NCBI GenBank assembly: GCA_019096195.1
Contig: JAGTXK010000027.1
Span: forward strand, 744,001 to 808,000
Length of the DNA stretch: 64,000 bases
Direction: 5' to 3'
From: Boletus sp. NGJ
Taxonomy: Eukaryota; Basidiomycota; Agaricomycetes; Boletales; Boletaceae
Part shown: one piece after another, positions 55,159-64,000 of the stretch
Layout of the letters: every line of letters starts with the position of its first letter
Numbering within the stretch: the stretch's first letter is position 1
Notes under the pieces: generated by a model
The model's database searches: none
What the model was told of the DNA's origin: nothing
The model's input: the letters and a program-made list of their open reading frames with translations, nothing else
Translations under genes and position numbers: made by a program

Positions 55159-57677
55159 ATGGGTGCGAACCACAGTCAGCCCAAGGATCACAAGGAAGAG
55201 CGCAAGGTGAAGCGGTCTCCGACGCTGCCATCGCTGCTGGGCAAGACTTCGTCGCGACTGAATCTGCTCGGACTGGGCAGGCGGTCGCCGCAGCCCCCAG
55301 CGACGCCAGTGACACCGCAAGCGGCCACGGTTCTGGAGCTCGTCGCCGAGGGGGGCATGGCATCCCCGGAGGCATCGGTGGCGGACCCGGAGAATCGGCC
55401 GGAGGTTGCCGTCGATGTCAGTCCAACTCGCCTTCTTACTTTATCCGGACTCGGCCTGATAGCGCGTCCTGCTGTGGCCGGTTGCACGCCCGACATAAAT
55501 ACGCGCCTCACTTCCTCCCTCCCTCTCACTTTTTCTTCACATCCACAACAATCAGGACCAAGAATCCGACGTCGCGATCGCCATGCCCCAACAACCCGCG
55601 ACGGTTGCCTGCCAGGTGAGTTCCTCACAACCAGCCGTATCGTTCGTTGATCTCTCGCGTCTTACCCTCGTGATATAAATCCGATGGCGCTGACGACGAC
55701 TTTCTCGACTTGGCTTGGTGAATCCTAGTACCGCACAGGGCGTACCCTCGGTAGCGGCACGTATGCAATCGTGAAGGAGGCGATCCATATCAAGACTGAG
55801 CAGTACTACGCTTGCAAAGTCATCAACAAGAAACTCATGGAGGGGAGGGAGCACATGGCAAGTACCTCCACAGCTTCTCATCTATGCTGCGCGATCTACT
55901 CTTAAGGCTGCGGAGTTTCATAGTTCCGCAATGCTGTGAGCAATCGCTTCCACGTACACTCCCTCCGCGAGGTTGTCTCCGGTTTAGCCCCCGTGGTGTT
56001 GTTGATCAGCATTTTTAGTGCACCCTGATCGTAACATCATGCCTGGTCTCGTTGGCGCCGTCTTCTTGGCTTACCCTGAACCCTTGAATTGTTCCACGGT
56101 TGCTGACCAGTGGTTCCTAGGTCCGTAACGAGATTGCTGTACTTAAGCGAGTGTCCATTGGTCACCCCAATATCGTCACACTACACGATTACTTCGAGGT
56201 GAGAATCATCACATCCGACCGGAACTCGACGTTCATCATCACACGTTAGACTGTTCATAATCTGTACCTCGTCTTCGACCTCTGCACAGGTGGCGAGCTC
56301 TTTGACAGCATATGCGCAAGGGGGCAATATACCGAAGCGTGAGCGACACACGATTCTACCGAACGCATCGAAAAATCTCATTTAGCAACCCAGTGACGCT
56401 GCCGGGCTCGTACGCACTATCTTTGGTGCAGTCAAGTATATCCACGATTGCGGTATTGTCCACCGCGATCTGAAACCCGAAAACCTACTTTTCCGTTCCA
56501 AGCCTGAGAAGACGTCAGAGATCATGATCGCTGACTTTGGGCTCAGTCGTGTCATGCCGGACACTAAACTCAGCATGCTTACGGAAGTTTGCGGAACGCC
56601 TGGTGTAAGCATTTTGCTAGCAGGTGTTTCAACTCGCTGAGATGTTCTACAGTACATGGCACCAGAGATCTTCAAAAAGAGTGAGCCATTCCTTGAATGT
56701 CGCCTAGTTTTCACTCAGATTTGATACAGCTGGTCATGGAAAGCCCGTCGATGTATGGGCCATGGGTGTTATCACGTATTTCTTGCTTGCCGGTACGTGT
56801 GGCCATTGGTACGGCATCTGCAGAACCATCTAACATTCCGCTATCAGGCTATACGCCATTCGATCGCGATACCCAGAAGCAGGAGATGGAGGCTATCATG
56901 GCGGGTGACTACCGCTTTGAGCCAGGCAAGCCTCTCGGCGCCTCGTGGGCTGCGCTTCACTGACCCACTGCAGAGGAGTATTGGTGCAATGTATCGGAGG
57001 CAGCTCGTGAATTTGTTGCCACCTGTCTCACGGTCGATCCGGCGGGACGTCCAACAGCTGAGCAAATGCTCCAACATTCATGGCTTACTGCGGAAGTGCC
57101 GCACTTCGTGGAGGCCGCGAACGGCGAGCCAACGGACTTGTTGCCACATGTCAGAAAGGCGTTTAACGCAAGGAGGACGTGTACGTTTCGTTTTTGTTTC
57201 GTTCTACTAGAGTGTATATTGATGATTGCACCGGTCCGCGCAGTCCGTAAAGCCGTATTCAGCATGATGGCGATGAAGCGGATGTCGATGCTGGCTCACC
57301 ACCTCACACCTGAGCACCGCCAACTCAACGAGGACGTGTACCAATTCAAACAGGAGTCCGAGAAAGAAAGTCTCGAAGATGCGGATGTTCTTCACCACCA
57401 CAACGCGGGACCGCACGACCATAGTGCAAATTCGACTCACGATGGCGTAGCCTTGCACCCCAATGCAAGTTCCGAAGGCGCCGGACTACCTCAAGTCAAG
57501 GAGGAAGCATCCGTAACCCAGGGATCTGTTGCAACTGAGTCTGGACCGTCATCTGACCAAGTCCCCTCTTTCGTCCCTGCAGAAACTGTCAAGGAGAGCA
57601 AAGAAGTCACAGAGAAGCTGGCAGCGGTGAGCCTAGCTGCCAGTGCAAAGGTACGCGGTGCGGCAAAGCGTGCTTGA
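55159..57677 (+). CDS. Calcium/calmodulin-dependent-type (CAMK) serine/threonine kinase
   Basis: Eleven exons: 55159-55416, 55556-55615, 55729-55857, 56121-56198, 56250-56338, 56394-56604, 56653-56680, 56730-56792, 56848-56925, 56974-57180, 57244-57677; about 544 aa. Introns after 55857 and 56925 have GC donors (GCAAGT, GCAAGC). Kinase landmarks: [12 protein letters not shown] (P-loop), ACKVINKK (Lys), [11 protein letters not shown] (catalytic Asp), [28 protein letters not shown], then [15 protein letters not shown], the region after the kinase domain where CaMKs have autoinhibitory and calmodulin-binding sequence. MGANHSQPK fits an N-myristoylation signal. An in-frame ATG at 55583 ([11 protein letters not shown]) is a second possible start without it. 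Confidence 0.92.
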
Positions 57678-58394
57678 TTCTTTTCGTCGTTTGGTTGCTG
57701 TTTGTGAGAGTAGACGATACATGCCTTTTTTTTCGGTCGGGTGGTTTTACTGTCTTTTGAGAATCCAGTTCCGCCATCCGTTTTACTTAAGATTGATCTC
57801 CTCATTTCATGATATATCTCGCATTCGTTTGCTTAATAAACGGCCTGTTTTCGTTTTCGTTTTACAGAAGGTCTTTAACCGATTCACGAGGAGCGGCAAG
57901 TGAACGCATGACTGGATCGTCGGCACAGGCTTGGAACTTATCAAGGGGGGAGGGTTCGCAGACGGGCGAGTTCAGAAACGATGGATGTATCTTTGACGTG
58001 CAGATATTGTACATTTGGCGATCTATACCGTGACCCACACAGATATTACTGGGGATTGTTGTGTACTCATGGCTCTAGACCTGTCCCACTATCGTCGTCA
58101 AACTCGGTGGTCCAGTCAGTCAACTGAAACCCGTGTCTTGTCCACGCGCAGTTATCATACGACACACATTAAGAGCATACATAGCAATAATAGCGATGCG
58201 GTCAGAACAAGTAATGCGATGTACGTAACGAAGAGGGAAAAGCGAACAGTACAAAGAACGATGGTGGCATGATCATACACATAGCATACTTGAGAAAAAC
58301 AAAAACGATAACAAATGCATTGAAGGGAGAACGTATATTCATGAGGATGCCAAGTCCGATGACGAATGGGAGAAAACAGACTCTAATGCGTCGC
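57678..58394. other. 3' regions between convergent genes; no gene seen
   Basis: Between the kinase stop (57677) and the Clp1-like stop (58395) lie T-rich sequence and polyadenylation-like AATAAA (57836-57841). A plus-strand frame at 58269-59048 is antisense to the Clp1-like gene and not supported. Confidence 0.5.
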
Positions 58395-59493
58395 TCACAG
58401 TCGTTTACCAGTCGAGAGGGCGAGCGCGATAATGAGGACTTCCCATGCGACATCGAGTGCGCACCAGAGCTTCTCGTCGTTGATGCCCAAGGCGCACGCA
58501 TTCCGCCACAGGCCGTTGATAGCCATCGCGTGTGCGAGGAGGGCCTGAGCACTGTGCTTCGTTGCGAGCTTGCCGGCAAACTGACGGAGAAGGGTAAGAA
58601 CGCGTTCGCTCGTAGGATCGTCGCGATAAAGCGGGTGGGGTGCTGGGCAGGGGAGGAGAGAGGCGAGCAGGTGGTCGATGCGCTTCGTGTAGAGGAAAGT
58701 GGAAAGCAAAGGGAAGACTTCCGGTGCGGGGATGCACAAAGGCACCACGGGCACGGATACGGTGGATCCTGCGACATCTGGGCGAACGACGTCCGATGCA
58801 GGGAGGACGGGGAGATTCGTGCAGTGAGTCGCAAGAATAATGTTGTGGATAGGGAAGAGAGTCACGCGGCGTTTGGTGGCAGCAGGAACGTGGCGAGAGT
58901 AAACTGCGAGCATGTGTGTGGGCATGTCAGAAGAGAGGTCGTTGATGACCACCGTGAGGTCTTTAGGGAGTATGTTGGAGGTGGGTTCTGCTTTGACGCC
59001 TGCAAGGACTTGAAGCATGCTACGGGGGTGGATGAGCGAGTGAGGTGACTCTGGAAATCACCTGAACTTACTCTGGTCCGAGGCACTCGAGGCCTTCGCG
59101 GATGTAGTTCAATTCCGTGTCTGCCAGCTCTGGCGCGACGGACGTGATCGTCTCTTTCGCGATTCCGCGGAAAGAAGGACGCGAGAGATATCTCGGGAGG
59201 GTCACATTGGACATGCATACAGAGGAGGCGGCCGAGTCCGGGATGTCTACATCTCCAGAGGAGCGAGGAAGCTCGATGTTGATCAGGGAGGGCTGGTACC
59301 TCGCGGTGTTCTTGTGCTTGGCATGCTCGAGGGCATATCGAGAGTGATGAAGACCACCCGCGGATCGAGCACGGCGGCGACGAGAAGCGCCTTGAATGCC
59401 ACCTCGCACTTTGGACTTTGCGTTCGCAAGTTTGGTAGGAGGGGTGTTTTCCTCGTCAAATCGGCGAGCAAGGTTGGACGTTTGAGAGACCAT
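58395..59493 (-). CDS. clp1: Clp1-like (clampless) protein
   Basis: Complement of join(58395..59019,59072..59493), one 52-bp GT-AG intron, about 348 aa. Start MVSQTSNLARRFDEEN, then a basic patch (GASRRRRARSA), LPRYLSRPSFRGIAK, and across the junction ECLGPDMLQVLAGVKAE. The C-terminal half is the recognisable part: DLSSDMPTHMLAVYSRHVP, RRVTLFPIHNIILATHC, VPVVPLCIPAPEVFPLLSTF, LYTKRIDHLLASLLP, LLAHAMAINGLWRNACALG, LDVAWEVLI. This resembles the Clp1 proteins of basidiomycetes, required for clamp-cell formation and dikaryotic development downstream of the A mating-type pathway. The match is from memory of the family, so the assignment is moderate; the gene structure is solid. Confidence 0.65.
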
Positions 59494-61191
59494 GATGATA
59501 GAGCTGATGCGCGTTTGTCTTGTTTGAGTGGAGAGGCGACATCGGACTGGTCTCTTATAAAGCAAGAATTTGTGGGCAATCCGCAAAACCGTTACCTGAG
59601 AGCGTGACAGTCTCGTACCGTGACACAAATCGCAATCAACGAAAATTACCCAACAAGGGAACAAGCCTACGGTTTTCCTTACCTTATATGGCATTTTTGG
59701 GACCCACATACGCCCACAGATTGCTTAATCAAAACGCAATCAAGATAATTCCATGCGGTTCCATTCTTGTCGCCACTGCGCTGGCGGTCTCTCGAACGGT
59801 CTCAGATCTGTGGTGGATGCCAATTGTCCACAGAAGCGTGCGGTCATGATATGCCATCTCGTGCGGTGGGCAGTGCCAGGTACTCGATGGACAATGCTCA
59901 TGCTATGTAGCGGCGGCTTGTCGCGGCTTGATGAACACCATAGAGAAAGCGGTCAGAGCCTTGTCGTGCCTCACCCACCTTGCAGTCCGAGGGCCTTCAC
60001 TCTGCGGTGCGTGAGAGGGCAAGATCTTCCCATGAACAGCGGGGAGGTAGGTATCTGGCCAGATTTTCTACCGTCAGTTCCATCTTACCGTAACATTGTC
60101 TTGGGTTGCAATGCCAGTAGAACTCCTTTGTGTGTATCACCTTGGATGGTTGACACTGCGTGCACTTACTGTCCATTAAACGGTTCGAGGCGACTGAGGT
60201 CTCAGGTGAGTGGCACTCGACATGGGCCGTGAAGCCGCGTGATCAGCGCTCAGCTCCTGGCTAGGTCGCACTTTACAGATATCCGAGAGGTCGGAGGTGC
60301 AACGAGTATGGCGATTGTACGGATCAATGCCTATCCGTGCACTTGCCGTCCACTAAAAGAGGGTGGTGACCCAAGGTGAGTGGCACTCAAAAATTGGTCG
60401 TGAAGCTAAGTAATCAGTTCTTGGCTACGTCGCACCTTGCAGGTGTCTGTAAGCACGGCGAGTATAGCGACTGTCTCGATGATAATTCTCCAAGTCCATG
60501 TACTTACCGTTCATTGAGTGGAGGGTGGCCAAGGTGAGTGGCACGAAAAAATGAGCCTCTGATTTGGTGACTGGCTCTTGATCTGTGCTGTAGGAGGTGT
60601 TGCGAGCATGGCGACTGTCTTTGTTCAAAGTAAATTATCGGGTGGATGGGTGTACGGTGAGTGCCACTGACGGTCAGATTGAACATCGTCTCCAGAAATA
60701 TTTGTCGGCGTGTCAGAGATAGTGCCGTCAAGGTGGGTCACAATAAATGAGACAGCGAGAGGGGGATGAAGGGGGGGAGATGGGGGATGAAGGGGGATGA
60801 TGAACATGGAAGGGGAGTGTGTAGAGGAAGGTTTTCTGCTTATGGGGAATGTCGCGGTGAAGATCAAAGCGGATCTACAAACAATCTCACCACAGCTTCA
60901 GCCCACGGACACGGTAAAATTCGCGGACTTCTACAGCAATTTACATGTGACAAGCGTCGCCCAGACAGGAACACAAAGGATATGTGACCGTAATAAATCA
61001 TATCGGCGGGGGCATGTCTCACCTATTATTCTGTTCCCTTTCATGAGGCGTGTTTGCACGCGTCAATCACGTGATTCATTACCGACGCGACACGGGGTCA
61101 CATGACCTGTTCATTCGACGCGCCAAAGTCAACGAAGTGATTTGCTTGGCAACGACGGTCCACAATCCATGCAATAGCGCCGAAACGGAAA
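59494..61191. promoter_or_regulatory. Long divergent intergenic region between Clp1-like and SAP genes
   Basis: 1.7 kb without a supported gene. It contains diverged tandem repeats (60160-60745) and G-rich words (GGGGGATGAAGGGG, about 60762-60800). Small frames here lack any family resemblance. The length is unusual for this gene-dense half. Confidence 0.5.
60160..60745 (+). repeat. Diverged tandem repeats of about 120-170 bp
   Basis: The anchor GGTGAGTGGCAC recurs near 60205, 60375, 60533 and (GGTGAGTGCCAC) 60656, and CACTTRCYGTYCAYT recurs just before three of them. A second anchor, GGCGAYTGT or AGCGACTGT, recurs near 60309, 60465 and 60609. Units are 120-170 bp and decay to the right. Non-coding. 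Confidence 0.72.
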
Positions 61192-64000
61192 ATGTCCACC
61201 ACAACACAAATTTTGTTCAATTCGCCAGCTTTACATTCGCTGAAACGAGACCAACTTGTCAAATTATGCAAGATTCATTCACTCAAGGCGTCTGGGAAGA
61301 ACAAAGAGCTCATAGAACGGTTACAGTTTCACGCAAAGACTTTGCCACCCGATGATCCGTTGAGCGTCGCTACTCGGAGCGATAATCTGGACGCGAAACC
61401 CGCTGCTGACAGCGAGGACGAGGCGTCCAATTGCTCTGAGAAAGAGAGCGCGTCTACGTCTGATACCATATCTCGTCCGAGCGAGCAGTGGGAAGTGGTT
61501 ATGGACACTATAAAAGAGGTGGATGAAGAAACACTCAGGAGCAACCGGGGTGCCTCCGACCGTCCAGTGGGTGAGTTTGGCACGAATACATCCAAAGGTC
61601 GGTCCTGCGCACAACATCCAACTTGATGCAAAGAAGGCCGTTCTCATCCATCCTGTCAGCTTCTGTCACATCGTCTCTCAGAGCTATAGCGACTTCTTTG
61701 GGACTGAAACGCAATACTGCCAAAGCCGACGATACTACATCCTCATCTTCTAGTCTCTCCAGCAAGGAAGTGGTCCAATTGTCGTCAACTCTCCCCACTT
61801 CTGATCCGAACAGTGGCTCCAAAGAACCAGCAGTAGAGCCAATCCCTGGGCAGTCAAATCTCCAGGGTCTTCCCGCTCCTTCAGAAGCGCGGCTCAGTCT
61901 CTCTCAGGCGCCGGCCACCACCACAATCCGCCTCGTTTCAAATGCGACCACAAGCCAGGAACCCCTGCTGTCTCCGCCCAAACTTCAGCCGTTCGCCACT
62001 TCGTTCGACCTTGTCCCTGGCACGCCGGGAGGTACCGGATCTTCCTCAGTTCCTGTATGGCCATTCTCACCGGGTGGAGCTGCACGGGAATCCTTGTACC
62101 CCTCTATTCCAACCTTCCAAGGGTTTGCTGACTTGCATACTCAGCAGTCTTCTCGATCCGTTCACTACGACAATTCGGATATGGACATAGACCTAGATAT
62201 GCCTGGCGGGCTAGTGGTTCCATCCATCCGCGAACCCGCCCCGGAGAAGGCCAATGTCAGTGCACGGTTTAACACGGGTGCAACTCCCAAGTCCACCGAG
62301 AAACCTTCTGCAAAGCCCGTTGACATCTTCTCACCTGCTCCGAAGCCACAAAATGCCTCAACTCGCTCGAAGCTAGGCATTCCCAGATCCGAGCCGTTCG
62401 TGTTTGGTTCACCGCTTCCCCAGAATAACATGTCGAACCTCCAATTCCGCTCTGCCGCTCAGTCCGTGCTGGATGACATGAACAAGAGGCTTGCGGAAAC
62501 GGGCGTAGAGGCTGTCGATGCTAATGTCTTGAACAACCGCCGACCTACGACCGAAGAGTCGATAGAGAAACAAGAAAGTAACCGTTCCCTTCGTGCCGGC
62601 GACATGTTCGAGAAGATTCATCAGAAACAGTTCAATAAGATGGATTCAATAGCTTCACATTATGCGGCGAAGCGGGGTGCTCAGAGTACCGCTCCCCAGT
62701 CTGTTCTGTCAACGAAGAGGAAGTCAAGCCTGGTCGTGAAGGAGAGGAAACCGGGGGTACCGGCTGCTCGGCACCGTCCCAACGGATCCAGGGTTGCCAG
62801 TGGTACTTCTGTGACGATGCTCCCTGGCGACTTTGGCGAGGAGGTTGACGAAGATGATGAGGTTGCAGACAGGCGTTTGTCGAAGCGGCCTCGTGTCGAA
62901 CGAGAGGAATCAGATGCTCCGGTACAGCCTGACAGACCCTCATTAGCTCCGATGCCTGATCCCGAAGGGGAAGCTCAGAAACAGAAGGAAAGGGAAGCAA
63001 TTCGTCGCAGGCTTGAGCACAACAGAGCCAAGCGCCGGAGCAGCATGGGACGACCAAGTCTCGGACGTGCCCCTCCCCGTGAGTATCCCTTTGAACGTCA
63101 ATGCCTCGCTAATGATCCAATTCGACAGCAAAAGCCAAACCTGCACGGTTCGGTTTCTTTGCCTCCGCTAAATCACTTGTTCAGAATGTATGGAACCGAG
63201 GTGCTGGATCCAAAGCTCCATCAAAGATGCCAGTTTCAAAGCCAGCTCAACCCAAAGAGGAGACGAAAGGACTTTTCAAGACCACGGAAGCGAAGAAATC
63301 AGCCGTGATCCCTGGTTCTTCCGGTGCGCCGCCTCTTGGCTCTCAAACGAGACGCATACCGTCTGGCAGTAGTAATACATCGGTACATCCCAATGCCCCC
63401 GGGCGCTCTACCCTTGCCGTACCCATGATCCCCGGTGAAGCTGGGGGAACCGTCGCATCGACTCGTATTTGGAAGTCGCCCACCCCTTCGTCTAATCCAC
63501 CCAGCTCGGCTGCCGCGAATCAAACGTCATCGACAATAGCTGGCTATGGTCAGTTCGGCAACAGAAACGCTTCTCTCGTTGGTTTTTCGTCCTTGGGAAC
63601 GAAAACTGGTCTCGCAGCAAACAGTAGTCGCGTTTCGTCGATGGGGGGGAAGTCTAACATCAGTACTTCAACAGCCAACCTTGAGAAGCAAGCGAGTAGT
63701 ATCCCAAGGTTGAGGACCACGTCGACGCTGATGGCGCCCACCGCTAGTTCACTTGCCAAGACAAATAGCCAGTCTCGCATTCCAGTTTCTGCCGCGTCGC
63801 ATAACGAGAATCCGACCTTTACGAAAGCGAGTACGAGTTTCAAGCAACGGTTTGCGATGTCGCCTCAGCCGAGCATTACCTTGGATCAGATCACAAATAG
63901 TCCACGAAGTCCAGCTCACTCCCCTCGTCCCGCGAAGGTATTCAGTCAACCCCTCAGTCCACCTGCAGCACGTCCTCCTATGTCATTCACCACTGCAGCA
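61192..64000 (+). CDS. SAP-domain protein, 3' end beyond the window
   Basis: Exon 1 from ATG 61192 begins MSTTTQILFNSPALHSLKRD, QLVKLCKIHSLKASGKNKEL: a SAP motif (two helices, L..LKV..LK..CK..GL..SG.K.EL), which binds A/T-rich scaffold DNA. The long second coding block (to 63078) includes SLRAIATSLGLKRN, MFEKIHQKQFNKMDSIASHYA and acidic/basic low-complexity text (EEVDEDDEVADRRLSKRPRV). A 50-bp GT-AG intron (63079-63128) joins PPPKAKPARFGFFASAKS and a Ser/Pro-rich region open to 64000. The junction between exon 1 and block 2 (61570-61690) could not be resolved to one frame, so one or two small introns remain open. A nuclear or spindle role is only a guess. Confidence 0.78.

Noticed and set aside
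58269-59048. 259-aa plus-strand ORF
   Set aside because: Antisense shadow of the Clp1-like exon 2, which has better codon use, an intron join and family resemblance.
1-64000. tRNA, rRNA, CRISPR or telomere repeats
   Set aside because: No cloverleaf-like segments, rRNA words, spaced palindromic repeats or TTAGGG arrays were noticed on either strand; a tRNA missed by eye remains possible.

Overview
The window reads as chromosomal DNA of a filamentous basidiomycete, most likely an Agaricomycete. The host genes are packed with short introns (roughly 45-140 bp, GT-AG and a few GC-AG). They include a gene resembling the clampless (Clp1) family, and the repeats are types I associate with mushroom-forming fungi: chromodomain Gypsy elements with extra 3' ORFs, a CACTA-like transposase, pogo-like and Helitron remnants. 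All identifications come from reading translations and motifs by eye; no database search was run.

The window has two halves. Bases 1-43,904 are a transposon graveyard. From the left: Gypsy element B (1-601 and 8981-11655, its 5' part outside the window) is split by Gypsy element A (602-8980, 5-bp target duplication GGTTC). Element A is itself split by a 1084-bp solo LTR (5810-6893, duplication TTCAC). B carries on its antisense strand an intact two-exon gene with a Zn2Cys6 cysteine pattern (10194-10993). Next come an unrecognised degenerate TE gene (about 11.7-13.9 kb), a pogo/Tigger-like transposase remnant with a CENP-B type HTH (14.5-16.6 kb, minus) and the C-terminal part of another TE gene (17.3-18.5 kb).

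From 18,846 to 43,904 the sequence is bounded by inverted repeats of about 440 bp. The right copy is interrupted by a 3.9-kb insertion holding a Helitron tail. Inside are a CACTA/Tnp2-like transposase (34.4-39.4 kb), itself broken by a solo LTR, an F-box-like gene, five tandem exon-like repeats, and an internal 7.4-kb block bounded by its own inverted repeats of about 760 bp. That block carries degenerate minus-strand genes for a WD40 protein and an Spt5/KOW-like protein. Most premature stops in the Gypsy elements are TGA, TAA or TAG codons explainable by C-to-T change at CGA, CAA or CAG, so deamination or a RIP-like process is the likely cause of decay.

Bases 43,984-64,000 are gene-dense host DNA with abundant CpG. 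In order: serine carboxypeptidase (plus, 15 exons); GWT1/PIG-W GPI inositol acyltransferase (minus, 7 exons), converging on the carboxypeptidase with about 55 bp between stop codons; an APC-family amino-acid/GABA/choline-type permease (minus, 11 exons); a large disordered protein with an RVxF-like motif (minus); a CaMK-type protein kinase with an N-myristoylation-like start (plus, 11 exons); a Clp1-like protein (minus); and a SAP-domain protein cut by the window end (plus). I saw no tRNA, rRNA or CRISPR array.
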